This document shows, piece by piece, positions 11,101 through 23,400 of a stretch of 64,000 nucleotides of DNA (within the stretch, counting starts at the first letter, position 1; each line of letters opens with the position of its first letter). The notes below the pieces were generated by a model. It was not told the DNA's origin, made no database searches, and was given only the letters and a program-made list of their open reading frames with translations. The DNA is from Trissonchulus latispiculum (taxonomy: Eukaryota > Nematoda > Enoplea > Enoplida > Ironidae): NCBI GenBank assembly GCA_030248195.1, contig JASAND010018054.1, positions 1-64,000 of the forward strand, read 5' to 3'. Made by a program: the position numbers and the translations under genes.

Positions 11101-13345
11101 CGATAATCAATGACAAATCGAGTTGTTCCGTCCTTTTTACCAACTAACATGCAAGGTGACGACCATTGACTATCAGATGGAACACAAATGCCCTGCTCTA
11201 ACATTTTCTGGATATGCTTTTCGATTTCTACCCGTTCCATAGGGTTCATCCTGTAGGCTTTCGCTGTTACTGGACCTGCCATTCCTGTATCAATCAGATG
11301 TTGTCCTGTGCTGCATCGTCCCAAATTTTCTGGCGTTGCGAATACATGTACGTACTTACGTAAGAGTTCTCGAAACTTACCTTTAGCCTTGTCGGAACAT
11401 TCGAATTTGTCCAGTTGAGCTTCCTTGAGAAATTGATCGTATAAGTCCTGTTCCGTAGGCTCCTTTGATTCTGTATCCGTAGCCTTAGATGTAGACGGTT
11501 GAGGTACGTACGTATTTTCCACCGTTGTAGAAAAAATTTCCGCTTGCACAGACTTAGGCAAATCATCTTCACATACGTACTCTTTTTCGAACCAAGTATC
11601 TCCCAATTGTAAAAACGATTCCTTGCCTTGACGATTCTTGAGCATAACTAAGTCATCTGCGTAAGCTAGTACCATTCCTTCATGCAATTCCAGTGGTTCC
11701 TCACCCAAATTCCAAACTTTAACTTCTTGGGTTTTTTCCTCTTTTGAAATAATTCCAGGAACCATATAACAATTATATTTTTCAAGAATGTTCATGGAAT
11801 TGCGTACTAGCTTAGGCACTTCTTCAAACCGTGAAGGCCAAGGTGCAATATTCGTATTTACAACTGAGGGTTTCATACGTACGAATGGTAGATCCCACTC
11901 ATCATCCAACTGGTCAGCATTTGGTTGACTATCCTCACAAGAAATCGAGACCCATGCTTCAGAATTTGCTGGAATAGTTGTTCCGACTCGTAGACAAATA
12001 TTCGAAACTGCCGGTCGTGTTTTTCCTACAATTTGCAAAATGTTGTTGATCTGAGGCGCCCCCAGCAACGGAACTTCTTTAAAAAGTGGATGGTAAATAG
12101 AATGGCGTCCCATGAGCATAGACCAATTATAAAAAGATAGAAAGTCCATGCCAAGAAGAATATCATATGGACAAAAATCGCTGATTAAATACTCATGGGC
12201 CCATCTATAGCCTTGAAAAGACAGTTCAAATTTTACTGAACCTGAAAAATTTATAGGTGTTCCGTTAGCTGCGGTTGCCTGTTCACAAACTCCATTTCCA
12301 AAAGTAAGATTTTCAGGGCACTTTTGCTTTAAATGTTCTACAAAATTCCTAGAAACAACTGAAATATTTGCGCCCGTATCAATAAGTGCCAAAGTATTTA
12401 CGCCTCCCACTGATGCTACTATCAGTGGCGAGTGCACTGGCGGAATTTTCGTCTGAGCACCCAAAAAATACTGATCTTGATGAACAAAAGCCGACAAATA
12501 GTTTCGATTATTTGCTACAAAGTCCGTTCTAGGTGCCTTTTCTGGCTGATGAGTCAAATTCACATGATTTACTTCCTTTTCTTCAAGTTCCATATCTGAC
12601 GTTTCAGACTGACTTTGCTCTGAACATGAACTTTCAGTAGAATCATACTCAAAAAGAAATCTTCCAGGAAAATCAGGGTCTGGAATCTTATGAGAATGTC
12701 GTTTCTGAACACGTTTCACCTTTTTATTCGACTGAAATTGACCAGATGATGAGCTTGGGTCATTTTTATGTTGGTCTTTGACGTTAGTTTCCCTCTCCAC
12801 GTTCGGAAATAGATGTTTCGCTGCCTTTTCCTCGGTATCAGGTGCCTCATCTATTGTTCTTAATCGATTTAATCGTGCAACTAGTTGTTCTTGAGACATA
12901 TCTGGCATTGTTTCTTGCACAGGTTGCATATTTGCATTTTTCGTCCTTGACTTTTTGTTATTTGAGGCATCTGACAATTTTGCAGCATTAGTGGTACAGG
13001 TTTCATCTTTTCTGTTGGAAGCCTTCAATACTTTGTCCCCCGAATCAGGGACTTGCACTGTCGCGCTTCCTTTTGTAGATGAACCTTGACTACCTACCCC
13101 AGCTGTACTTGTACTTGGTACTGCTTGATCCATCGTGGCCTCTTGCTGTTGCCCATTTTGGCGCATATTTGCGTTTGAGAAAGTCACAGTGTTTCCCACA
13201 GGAAACCTACGATTTTCACACCCGCGCGCATTCCATAAATTATTTGTTCCGAAAAACAAATTTGGTTGTCGTGGCACAGCAAGGGGCTGCACGTTTCGTG
13301 GATATCGCTGATTATTGTTACTGGGATACCAGTAGCCACTGAAAC
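8139..13345 (-). CDS. pol: Gypsy A Pol polyprotein (protease, RT, RNase H, integrase)
   Basis: A replication polyprotein of about 1,720 residues. Counted from 13292, the protease motif DTGANIS is near residue 302 and the RT catalytic box YIDD near 821. RNase H motifs follow (TTDAS near 968, then YTDNEALKYIF). The integrase zinc-binding region is near 1227 (YHSAIDTGGHQG, then CIVCARF). The integrase D,D,E triad lies near 1290 (YVDVMHFP), 1350 (SDQGPNF) and 1386 (NGLVERVNG). A GPY/F module (KYDGPYRI) is near 1530 and an unconserved tail follows. The apparent start near 13292 is a GTG, not an ATG, and the frame continues upstream to about 13345. This is therefore the downstream part of one pol ORF whose N-terminal piece is at 13426-13985 in another frame. 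Element D has the equivalent as a single frame. Confidence 0.92.
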
Positions 13346-13450
13346 CTGCATTTCTCCGTTCTTGCGCGGGGGGGGGGATTATGATTTTGAGTGGGGGGGG
13401 GCGCCCCCCAAAAATTTTTTTTTTTTTATTTTGTTGGGGGGGAAAAAAAT
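13346..13450. other. G-rich, T-rich insertion breaking pol of element A
   Basis: The plus strand holds runs of 9-10 G, a GGGGGCGCCCCCC palindrome and a run of 12-13 T. The insertion shifts the pol frame: the N-terminal part and the body are in different frames, whereas element D is continuous across the homologous place. It may be a small insertion or replication slippage. A sequencing or assembly error in the homopolymers is also possible. Confidence 0.6.
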
Positions 13451-13985
13451 TTATTTAGAGGAAAATATAATTTGTAGTTGAATGAATTATTCTGATTTCG
13501 TGACCCAGTGTTATACGTATTTCGCGAATTTTGCACAAAACGCCATTGAGATCGAATTTGATTTGCTCTAGCAGCACTGATAGGAATTAATGGAATAACC
13601 CTTTGATTTTGGTTATTCTGCCCATTCAAAAACTGATTTTGCTGCTGAAAATTCAACTGGGGAGGAGATCGAGGAATTTGGGGTGGGGGGCGGGCATTGG
13701 TTAAGGCTTCTGCCAAAGCACGTATATCAACATTTTGCAAGAAATTTTGCAACTGGGACTGAAGCAAATTTCGAGGGTTATCCTGGGAATTTTGAGATCG
13801 TTGGCCCCTCGTTACATCAGCATACGTAGGAGTAAAAACCGCGCAAATTTGATTTGAATTTAAAACCTTTTCGTCTGGAAAAAGTTTCGAAAGACCCTCC
13901 AAAAAGTTGGGGGTTTTTTCTGACAACGAGTTGATTTGCGGGTTTTTCTGGGAGATATACGTATTTGGCTTTCCGGGTGACGAAT
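13426..13985 (-). pseudogene. N-terminal part of gypsy A pol frame (disrupted)
   Basis: About 166 codons from the first ATG at 13926, with the same frame open back to the gag stop. It is rich in Q, N and P. It aligns with the start of pol in element D through a shared segment (NSNQICAVF here, SSDQICSVF in D). It lies in the -1 frame relative to gag. It ends in the homopolymer-rich insertion and so is separated from the catalytic domains. This linker is a poorly conserved spacer ahead of the protease. Confidence 0.75.
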
Positions 13986-15335
13986 TTACTGCGGAGGAGC
14001 ACCCCCGGAATTTATCGTGCTCCCCGCTTGCTGAAAACTCTGCAAGGCTTGCAATAACTGGGAAGTTGGATCCATTTCGGGCTGAACCGGGGTCAAGTAA
14101 TTTATCACCGGATTTTGCTGGTTACGCCCTTGTCCTTGCGACTGAAACAGGCGTCCAGTAGATGGATCCACAAAAATACTCGCACCCTGAATGTTGCGGT
14201 TATTGGAGGAGTTGCCTCCCCTGCGGCCTCCTCGACCGCGATATGATCCTCGATTTCCTCTATTCCAACCACCTCCCGAATTTTGGTTGGAATAACCGTC
14301 ATAATTTTGCCGGTTATTATAATTTCCCCTGTTTCCACCAAAATTTCTTCGATTTGGGTTACCTCTACCCCTTGAACCTGAATTATTTTGCCGATTTAAG
14401 GCACACTGAGGGGAAATGTGGCCTGGATTGCCACACGTATAACACGTTCGTTGGTCCATTTGATCTTTTTCTGGTGTTTTCTCCGTTTTTTCCGTAGATG
14501 CTTGAACAGCATTTACAGCACCAGAAGCAGCACTAGTTGAGGGTTGGCACTTTTCTGAGTCCGCTGACTCGCCTTTCGTGGCTTCCAAAACTAAATCCCT
14601 CTGAGCATTACGTATTTTCACTTTCTTGATTTCATCCTCCAAAGTTTTCAACCTCAGATCTAAATCACTAGAACTTTCAAGAGATTCTGACGAAACTGCA
14701 CAAACTTTGGCTTTAGCCTTCCCCCGTTTTTCCTTCTTGGGGATTTTTTCCGGCTTTTCTGATTTGTCCGATTCAGCTGAATCAGAATCGCACTCCTCTT
14801 CAAGTCTCGACAGTTGAGTAACGATTTTTCTCAATTTAGCCATCGTATGGCCCCAATTTTCCAAATCAGATAAAAGCGAAATTCCAACTGTCTTTAAATT
14901 AGGTTTTAGGCCTTTTCGAAGTTGCTCGAAAATGTTCACAGCTCTCATATCGTCGCTCTCATTTGGAAAGGCCTTTTTTGCCAACATTTCCAATTCGGAC
15001 ACAAAATCTTGCACATTCTCGTCCTTTTTCTGGGTACGTACATAAAATTTACGAGAATGTTCAACGGCTGTCCGTTGAACCGGCTCATAGAGCGTTTTTA
15101 AGAGCTGTTTTAGCTCTCTGTACGTACTTGGCATTCCCAAGGAGGAAAGCCTATGAATAACTTTTTCGCCCAATTTGGCTAACAAAATCGAGTAATATTT
15201 ATCGTTTTCGACGTCGTTGGCCTTAGCAATGGCCTCGAAACTGACGATCCACTCGTCAGGGGTCAGTGTCGTATCCCGACCGTTATAGTTGCTCAAACCC
15301 TTAAAAAGGGTAATCAAATTTTTGAGCTCCGCCAT
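13986..15335 (-). CDS. gag: Gypsy A Gag with CCHC zinc knuckle
   Basis: A structural capsid/nucleocapsid protein of about 450 residues from the first ATG at 15335. Order: retrotransposon gag-type helical domain (LYEPVQRTAVEHSR, then FPNESDDMRAVNIFEQLRKG), a coiled/charged K-E-rich linker, and a CCHC zinc knuckle CYTCGNPGHISPQC near residue 298. A G/R/N-rich basic RNA-binding stretch and a Q-rich tail follow. The frame is open upstream of the ATG to about 15490, and a WDNIF motif there is shared with D, so translation may start upstream at a non-AUG codon. It ends at a TAA whose context CCGCAGTAAATTCGTC is nearly the same as in D. Confidence 0.9.
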   Translation of the reverse strand: MAELKNLITLFKGLSNYNGRDTTLTPDEWIVSFEAIAKANDVENDKYYSILLAKLGEKVIHRLSSLGMPSTYRELKQLLKTLYEPVQRTAVEHSRKFYVRTQKKDENVQDFVSELEMLAKKAFPNESDDMRAVNIFEQLRKGLKPNLKTVGISLLSDLENWGHTMAKLRKIVTQLSRLEEECDSDSAESDKSEKPEKIPKKEKRGKAKAKVCAVSSESLESSSDLDLRLKTLEDEIKKVKIRNAQRDLVLEATKGESADSEKCQPSTSAASGAVNAVQASTEKTEKTPEKDQMDQRTCYTCGNPGHISPQCALNRQNNSGSRGRGNPNRRNFGGNRGNYNNRQNYDGYSNQNSGGGWNRGNRGSYRGRGGRRGGNSSNNRNIQGASIFVDPSTGRLFQSQGQGRNQQNPVINYLTPVQPEMDPTSQLLQALQSFQQAGSTINSGGAPPQ

Positions 15336-15490
15336 TTTCTTTTCTTTTTCGGCACGTAATCGAGCTCGGAGCCTTGTCTCCAGATTTCGGTTTATTTCCG
15401 CCAAAGAGCCCAAAGTTTCAAAAATATTATCCCAATTGACCCAATTTTCACTAGGATTTTCTCCACTCAACGGGTCACTAATTTTGGGAA

Positions 15491-16933
15491 AAATCTAACT
15501 CAAATATACTCAAATTGTTGACAAAAAACTACCGTTTGACCTCCAATCTACACAAAAAAACACGAAAAACAACAAAATTGGCCAAAAAGTTATATACGTA
15601 TATATCAAATTGAGGGAATAAGGGGGGGCGACGCGATTTTTAGCATTTTCTGGTTAGTGTAACCAATGAGACGAAACGGATTTTTTGTTTTCGACTCAAA
15701 AAAGCAGAAAAGAGTGTTCAAAAATGCCAAAAACGACACTAGGATCCCGAAAAAAAATTGAAAATGGGGGTTTTAGGGGGGGTCAAAAATCCCTAAATAC
15801 TCTAAAACACGGAAAACGGACAGAATCTAGCCTAAAATTGCAACTTGTGTTTAGGCTCGCCGTTATTTTAGGCTGAAATAGTTATTTTTACCGGTTTTTC
15901 GATTTTGGGGTCGATTGGGGGGGGGGGGGTCAAAAATTCGTCAAAATTTGGCCTACAAATTCAAATTTTGGCCTTAAAACGCCCTAAATCACGTTTTGAG
16001 CGTGAAAATGACGCTCCAAAAATTTATTAGGCCCAAAATAGCAAGAAATTAACCGATATTGACCACAAAAATGCTTGGGAGGGGGTCAAAAAATTTCACA
16101 AAAGTTCGACAAAATTTTCAAAATTTTGTCTTTAAATTGCCTAAAATAGGTTCCTGAGCGTGAAAACAACGCCCAAAAAATTTATTTCAAGCCGAATGAG
16201 CAAGATTTTGGCCTAAATCGACCCAAAAATGACTTAGGGGGGTCGAAAAAACATTTTTTCAAAATTTGACCAAAAATTCGAAATTTTGCCTCTAGTGCGC
16301 TTCTGTTGCTTTTCTAGTGCTAAATATTCCCGAAAACAGGAATTTTTACCACCAGGGTGTGGAAAAAACGTCCACAAATTTTCCTAAACTAAGAATTTTG
16401 AAAATTTTATAACCGTCTTGGGATGGTTTGGGGGGAGGAGGGGGGATCGCTCAAATCTACCCAAACTTTATTTAATTATAGGTTATTGGGCTGCCCCAAT
16501 AACCCTATGCAGTTTCCAGCTGAATTCCCCGCCTCAAACTACCTGGGAGGGGGAGTGGGGGAGGGTGTCCAACACCCCCTAGCTACCAATCCTAAATTTT
16601 CCATTTTTCAAAAATTCAAAGTTGCACCCTCAAAAAATCGAAAAAATTAAAAGTCGTTTTTATGAAAAACTAAGTATCATAAAAGAATCTCCAGATCAAG
16701 AGCTTTTCAGAAATATAAAGCTTTTTGTTCAACTCGCAAAAATGAAAAAGTTATTTATATATGAAAATTGTCAAAATAAACAAATTTTGAAATTTGACAA
16801 ACCGGACAGTGGTCCTGTCACGGTCGCCAAATATCAATCCCCGGTTTACTGTCCGGTTACTAAACCGGAAATTGGTTGGCGAATCTGATGCAGGTTCTCA
16901 CGGGTGCAACTCGCTGATAAAATAGACCCCTAA
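15491..16933 (-). promoter_or_regulatory. Structured 5' leader of element A
   Basis: About 1.4 kb of untranslated leader between the 5' LTR-like repeat and gag. It holds a series of short perfect hairpins: GGTTA/TAACC (15652-15664), AGCCTAAA/TTTAGGCT (15829-15857), GAGCGT/ACGCTC (15998-16016), GAGCGT/ACGCCC (16156-16174), TGTGGA/TCCACA (about 16359-16376), GGTTATTGGG/CCCAATAACC (16481-16504) and AACCGGACAGT/ACTGTCCGGTT (16800-16858). Several sit in loosely repeated ~160-bp modules with G-runs. Structured leaders of retroelements serve RNA dimerisation, packaging or translation, but the role here is inferred. No primer-binding site was identified with confidence. Confidence 0.55.
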
Positions 16934-17321
16934 TCTAAACCTATCCTAATCAAACATGAGGCAATGTTGGCGGACAAAGTACTTTATTGTACAACTTACG
17001 TTTTAATCAGCGTGAATGATGAACACAGCAAATACAGAATATAAGGCCTAATGGCCGACCACTCGGTACAAGAGATAATCACACACTGACTAGATCTGCG
17101 GTTAAGCTATCTTTTATATAAGCTAAATGGTTGCTGTTTGAGATGATTAGGTTGATCGGTTGTTACAAAGTTTGTAGAATCGCAGACCGTAATTGCTAGT
17201 TTTTCACAATGATAATTATTCTTCTTACAGGACAGATCCTTTTTCAGGGTTGGTTCACCGTAACGAAGACGGAATTTCCCCGAAACAATTGTCACTCGGA
17301 TCCGAAGAGTAAGTTGTCAAA
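16934..17321 (-). repeat. LTR-like direct repeat, right copy (5' LTR of A)
   Basis: 388 bp, about 98% identical to 4792-5178 (a handful of substitutions and one 1-bp indel). On the minus strand it shows a TATA-like box, an initiator-like TCAGT and AATAAA in LTR order. It lies upstream of gag of element A. Its outer edge at 17321 directly meets element B sequence about 150 bp beyond the ORF3 stop. Confidence 0.7.
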
Positions 17322-17469
17322 TCCTGATGATGGTAAGTGATTTCAGGCTGGAGAAGGAAAGTCCAGGCAGAAGAGGTAAGTCCAGGTAAGAAGAGTCCTA
17401 GGCAGCAGAGTTCCAGGTCCCAAAGATGGTAAAGAACGAGGGCTCTGAGAATGGCGTACTGCCGGTGGA

Positions 17470-20400
17470 TCAGAGCTCCCGAAACAGAATGGCTCGGGGA
17501 TCCGGTTTGGAGGTGGGCATACCCTCCAAGGGATTCCAAATGATGACAGCCATCGCTGGGAAGAAGACGTCATCCTTCCGGTCTGGAGGTTCCGTTCCGG
17601 CAATGAAGGCACCCCGCCGGTTAACAGTCATGTCCACAGTGTGGTTCAAGAGGCGATCCGGAGGGCCTTCACGGTGGAAAGGAGGAGCAGCCAGGCCATC
17701 CTTATAGCGTTTAGCCTGAATACGGATGCGCCGCCGCACCAGATCCTGGAATTCGACGAAGTCGTGGAGAGCCAAGGGTTCTCTCGTAAACCTGTTCTTG
17801 AAGAGGTCGTCAGGGCCGGCCTGTGTGAACCACAGAAAAAGCTCCGTGTAGATGGCCCCCTGAAGATTCTGACCAGTCCATTTCTCCAAGTTGTAGACCC
17901 AAGCTCGCTCACCAGATGGGGGTAGATCTCCCTTGCTAGTGACGGAGCTGCCGTCGGGCATGTCGGGCATGTTGAATCCTACGCCAAAGTAGGGGTCCTC
18001 ATGCGCCTTGCCATAAAGGCACCCAATGGACTGAACCAGTTCCTCTTGCATCTCTTCTGAATAGTAGAAGGAATGGAAGATGATGAGACGCTGTGAAAGC
18101 AGATCACATCCCATACGCCAATTGATAAGGCGTTCTGCCGGGTACGCTTCCATGCGAGCATTGACCAAATCCTTGATCTCGTAACCAGACGACTCGGAAT
18201 TCTGGAAGATTTCCACTTCGACAGATTTGGCGCGGCAAAAGTAAGTTTTGCGAGCCTGATACAGATGTTCCTTCGTCTTCAGTCTCCGCTGACGTAGCTG
18301 GTCGACGTCCAGGTTCAAGCCGTCAGGATGAGGAAACATAGTGTCGAAGGGATACGGACTCCGCAGGTAAAGGTACAGGAATTTGTACGGCTCCACGTCT
18401 TGGATGCCTTCGATTCCTGGGCGGTAGTACCGTTTCATCGCTGCGTTGATGGCAGTCAGTCTGGTTCGGTACCGTTTGGCATGGTACGGAATCGCATGTA
18501 AAGCGTCCTTCCACAGACTGTCCTTCATGTGAGGATAGTTGTCTAATTCCGGGACGAAGTCCGCAAGCACCTTGATTTCGGCCCATTTCTTCGACAGGTC
18601 TGATTTCATATGATGGTATTCAGACCAGGTGGCACCATCTTCTCGCTGGTAAGGCTCAAACCGAATCTGGCAGTCGTGAATCAAACGTCGTTTGGTATCT
18701 CGACGGGTGCGGAAATCGCACGAGATATGACCGGCTGCGCTCGGATTGATCTTACGCATTTCGCGGATGGCGGAATCAATCGGATTATCCGGCAGAGCGG
18801 TGGCTGCCACAGAATTTCGTTCCATCCAAGCCAACACGATGTGCCGCAAAATGCTGATGACTGGATGAATTTCTTCACGACCCGGAGGAGAAGGAATGTG
18901 GACCGGAATCCAGCAGCGATCCTGATTCCTCACGTAGACGAACGGAGCTCTTGGCCACTGAGTCACGTTCATCTGTCGGATTTCTTCGTCCGTCGGAATT
19001 TCCTGTACGAATTTCTCGAATACAGGTGTCTCCTGAGTTCTACCAGGCACGGTAGGCAGACCAACCTGCTGGTAGTGATAATGATAGTCAACGAGCAACA
19101 CCCGGAAAGGTGGAAAATTGTCACGAGTGAAGCCAGAATGGAATTCAGGAGGAATTAAGCGCGTGTAGGTCGTCTGACCCGAAGCTCGAGAGCGCTTGCA
19201 CGCTGGAATCGAATACCCGCCGCGAGAGCCCGCTGAACGGATATGTTCGGACGTCGCTAGGCGTGGCTGACCATAACCAGCTGCTTCGTTGAACTGCTGT
19301 GCCTCAATAGATGGTGGTTGATGAGGCGGAAAACGACGGTTCCATTCTGCTGTGACAGCGGCTGCGGCTTCCGTAATGGCCAGCAGCTCCTCCGCTGTTG
19401 CTCCTTGTGAGGTACGTGGTCGGTCCTCACCTGATGTCTTGGCTAAACCAGGAGAGCTCGGTTGCCAAGGCCAGGGCAACGTACTAGACGAAGTCGTCAC
19501 CGGAGTAGACGTTGTAACCAATTGCGAATTGGTCACAATAATAGTCAGTTGCTGATCAGTTCGAGGCGTCGTCGGAGCCGTAGTGGTCACAGGCTGGGGT
19601 TCCACCGTGATGGTAACTGCAGTTGGTGGTGGACGAGGTTCTACTGACGCAGGCCGAGAAGGCTGTGCCTGATCAGGTCGTCGAGCTCGTCCACGGCTTC
19701 GTGCAGAGGCCTTGGATGAGGTAGATCCAGCTGATGATGCCGAGCTAGCTTTACTATGCTGACCACGGCCACGAGGAGCCTGAGGAAGCTCAGCACGAGG
19801 TAGTTGACGGCCAGCAACAGGAGGTTCCGTGGAGACAACCATAGGCGAACTGCCTGACGAAATGGCAGAGGTAGGTGTAGCCACAGAGGTAGATACCAGT
19901 CCCGAAAGTGCCGTGGAGGCAGGGCTCACCAGGTCCACATCTACGCCGGCAGATGTAAGAGGTCCCGAAATGGATGGGGTCACCATAGTTACATCCGACG
20001 TCAAAGGTGGCACCGTGGATGGACCAGGCAAAGCAAAGTCCTGCACAGCCAACTGTTGCGTTGGAGACTGCACTGATGATGGAACCGCGGAGGCACCCTG
20101 CGGTCGGGGCGGACCACCGTATAGGGTCATCACCTGAAGGGGGTCCAATCCCTGTGCTTCCATGTCCAAGATGACTTCTTCAACGACAGCAATTTGCTCT
20201 GGCAAAAGTTGTCGTTCACCAGACACACGGCTGAAGTTCGTGTCCCCAGGTTGTAAGGGGTTGACAGAGTTGACATAAGGCAACACCCTATACTCAGCCA
20301 TACCGTCAGTAGGGTTCCGCCAGATCAGAGTGATTTCAGGCCACGCCGGAGGTTGATGGCCAGGACCCACCCGAATTTCCCTGTAGACTTCCCAATAGAC

Positions 20401-23400
20401 GGGGAGGTCTGCTGAGACCAGCTGGAAAAACCGCGAAGGGTCGAATCCAGGGTGGCTAGGATCCATAGGGGGACCAACCACGTAAATTCGGTGACGAGGC
20501 TGATTAGTGCCTGCTACCGATTGGCGGATGATTGTCATAATCCGGCGAATAGCCTGTTTCGTCAGGACCTGGATGTACGGAGGAATTTGGATTTGCTCCG
20601 CAACATCATGTTGGTAGACTCCGGTTGCTGGATCGTAAGAGTCCACGTATTGGTTTTGGACCAACACGTCTTCGGGTTCAAATCGATTCAAATGTGGTAC
20701 GTAACCAGAGGGACCCGTGATTCCTTGAGGTCGCAGACGAGCGTCCCAGATGAATCGCAAGGCGTCGTGATGAGACCGAGTTGGAATATTCGGATACCAC
20801 TGATTAAGTTGGTCCTCAGTATCTGGATAACGCGGCTGCGTGGGCGCCGGTGGCTGAACAACTGGCTGAGCCTGGGTCGTCGGACCCGACATTCTAACCA
20901 GAGGTGGAGCCACAGGGGCCGGAGCTGGCGGCGCCTGGGTGACGTACCCAGAGGGGCCAGGCATAGCCGGTCCAGAAGGCTGATATGGAGGCGTCCGGAT
21001 AGGCATAGACGCCACCGATTTGGCCAGCTGCTGCAAGCCAGGAGCTAATTGTTCGAACAAATTAGATGGTATAGAGTCCGCCGCGCTACGCACATATCGT
21101 TCTTCGGTTTCTGTCGATTCCCCGCTGTCAGATTCGTCAGAATCGTCTACCGTGACAGTGGGAGCCGCCGAAGCTGAAGGCATAGGATGTGGCAGCGTCG
21201 AAGATCCAGGTTCGACTAGAGTCACTGGAGCAGCAGTGGTCACTGCTGGAGCTTGGATTCCTGGGCCAGCAGATGGAATAACCGGTCCAGACTGCGGTTT
21301 TCCCAAAGGTGTGGACGTCATTGCTGTCGATGGACTGGGTTGAGCCGATGAATAGGTTATTGGCGGATTTCGCCGGTCGCGTGGGTCACCCGTTCCTGGC
21401 ACGTAGTGTGTAAGCGGAGGGGTTTCCCTAGGAGCTGGTGGAAGTGACAACTCCTGTTGAAGCCGACGAAGTGTGACAATCAGAGGCTCTTCCGCTTCCA
21501 TAGCCGACATATTGATGGAGGCAGTGACGTCGACGCTCGAAGATAGAGAGGGGGAACGCTGTAATTGTTCCTCCTGATGGGCATATTCCCAGGCCTCGTC
21601 CTCGCTCATGTTCCCAGGTGTTCGATTTGGGTCGGAGGGGTGGACCTTTCCCGTAACCAATGAGTACAGATTAAAGTCCAAGCCATCGCAACGGCGGCGC
21701 AACAACGGTAGCGCCAAGCCCAGATAGCTTTGCAGGAGGGACATCAGAGGTACCCATAGGATTTCCCGGTAAGGGGACGCCCGGTTTCCACCCAAATGAG
21801 CAGGAACCAATAAAGACCAGGCGAATTGTCCAATATAGTCCGAGATCCGAGGACCCTGTTGCGTAAGATGCGTCCGCATCGTGCGTTGCAACATGGCCTG
21901 ATCGTCGGTAGGCACTCCCGTCAGGGCTGTACAGTCCCCAGCCTGAACAAGAGGGCCATGTCCCATTCGCGCATCGGTGTTTGCCATGAATAAAGTCCGA
22001 TTGTCCGGCCCAAAGGTATAAAGGACACCACCCAGGTAGATAGCTTGGGTCCATTCCCGGGCAGATAAACCATTGGCCAGAGAAATTAAGATGGCATAAA
22101 TAGTCAGTACGTCCGCTAAGGCGTACTGCCCTTCACGAACCGAGGGGAAAACTGACAGTCCTCGGAAATTAGCGTCACGCAAAAGTTTTGGTGACACCAG
22201 TCCAAAGCCCAGCGCCAGAGCATGCAACCCAAGGTGCTGCCCTGTCACAAAAGGACCAAGTGGCATACCAGAAATGTTCTCCCAGTAGAGGACAGGAAGG
22301 TCCGGATGTTCCCGACGTGTAGCTGCGCGGAAATTGATGGCGTGCCGCACAACTTCTCCCAATTCGACGAAGGAGTGTTCCAGCCCGGTGATTCCGCAGA
22401 ATCGGGCCAGTCGCAGAATGTCGTGGAGGCATCCGACCGTGACGAAATACACCGTTTCCGGCGGTTGCAGAAGCATCCGCAAACAGTGCAATACGGGATA
22501 ATAGTCAGTAGTCGAGGCCAAGATTTCGCCAACCAGAATTAGATAGACCGTAGGATTGTCCGAGGGGACAGGGCCGGCAATTTGGATGGTGGTGACCGTT
22601 GCCGCCGTGTCGTTCCCGAACTGGGGTCCAGAGCCGCCTTCAATGTCGAAAGCGACAATGCCGGTCTGGCGATACAAGGCATAAATGTCAGCGATTGATG
22701 TTAAAAGACCCATAAAATTGTTAATAACAGTTACCGCATTAAAATTGGCGGGCACACGGAGGGTATCAGCGGTTACCCGGTGATGTTCGTTGAGGACCTC
22801 CGTTTGCACCAGGCCTTCAGCCGCCGAAGCAAGCGCGCCTCTAGCCTGCTCGTCGAGGACGGGAGCTTGGTTGTTTCGGAGCCGCAAAAAGAAATGCTGC
22901 CGAAGTTGCTCCACAAGATGAAGAGCAGCGCTAGCTCTGGCTTGAAGGGTCGGATCGACGTTCCGAACCGCTTCTTCGGTGGGTGGCGTAAAGGATAGGT
23001 GTTGCGCCCGTTCTTCCGATGTTCGAGGTTCACTTCGGTCGCGAACCTCGACGAGAGGACGTCTGACAGGCAACTGATGTAAATGTCCCTCAGCAATAGA
23101 TGGAATTAAATTAAGCATATTGTCCATGCCGGCCGCCATGCGTTGTTCTGCCGCATCGGCCGTTGGTTCGACAGGGTCACCTGGTTCGTCAGAACCGGTC
23201 TTGACGCCAGCAGGTTCGCTGTCGCCCGCTACCATACCCGTCGCCGTACCTTCTTCGTCATCGGATGCCAGGTCAACGACAGGAATTGAATCCGAATGGC
23301 CCTGAGACGTAAGAGGGCCTGACGTCGTGACAGGTGGTTCTCCAGCAGCCGAGACGACTGGAGGTGAAGGCTGAGGAATCGGATCAAGTCCGGGTAGAGG

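Larger units (their letters stand above)
4792..17321 (-). mobile_element. Ty3/gypsy LTR retrotransposon A (whole element)
   Basis: The element reads on the minus strand: LTR-like repeat 16934-17321, structured leader, gag (15335 down to 13986), pol N-terminal part, pol body to 8139, a ~3-kb 3' non-coding part, and LTR-like repeat 4792-5178. The repeats differ at about 7 of 388 positions, suggesting a young insertion. No target-site duplication and no clear purine tract were found, so the exact boundaries are inferred. It abuts element B at 17322. The pol N-terminal frame is broken near 13365-13450. Gag and pol are close relatives of element D. Confidence 0.75.

Noticed and set aside
16934..17321. 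The 388-bp repeat as the 3' LTR of element B
   Set aside because: No matching copy exists upstream of B gag, while a 98% identical copy lies at the far end of element A, so it is assigned to A.
18610..19158. 182-codon plus-strand frame and similar ones inside ORF3, pol and gag
   Set aside because: They are antisense shadows of GC-rich coding sequence with no independent support.
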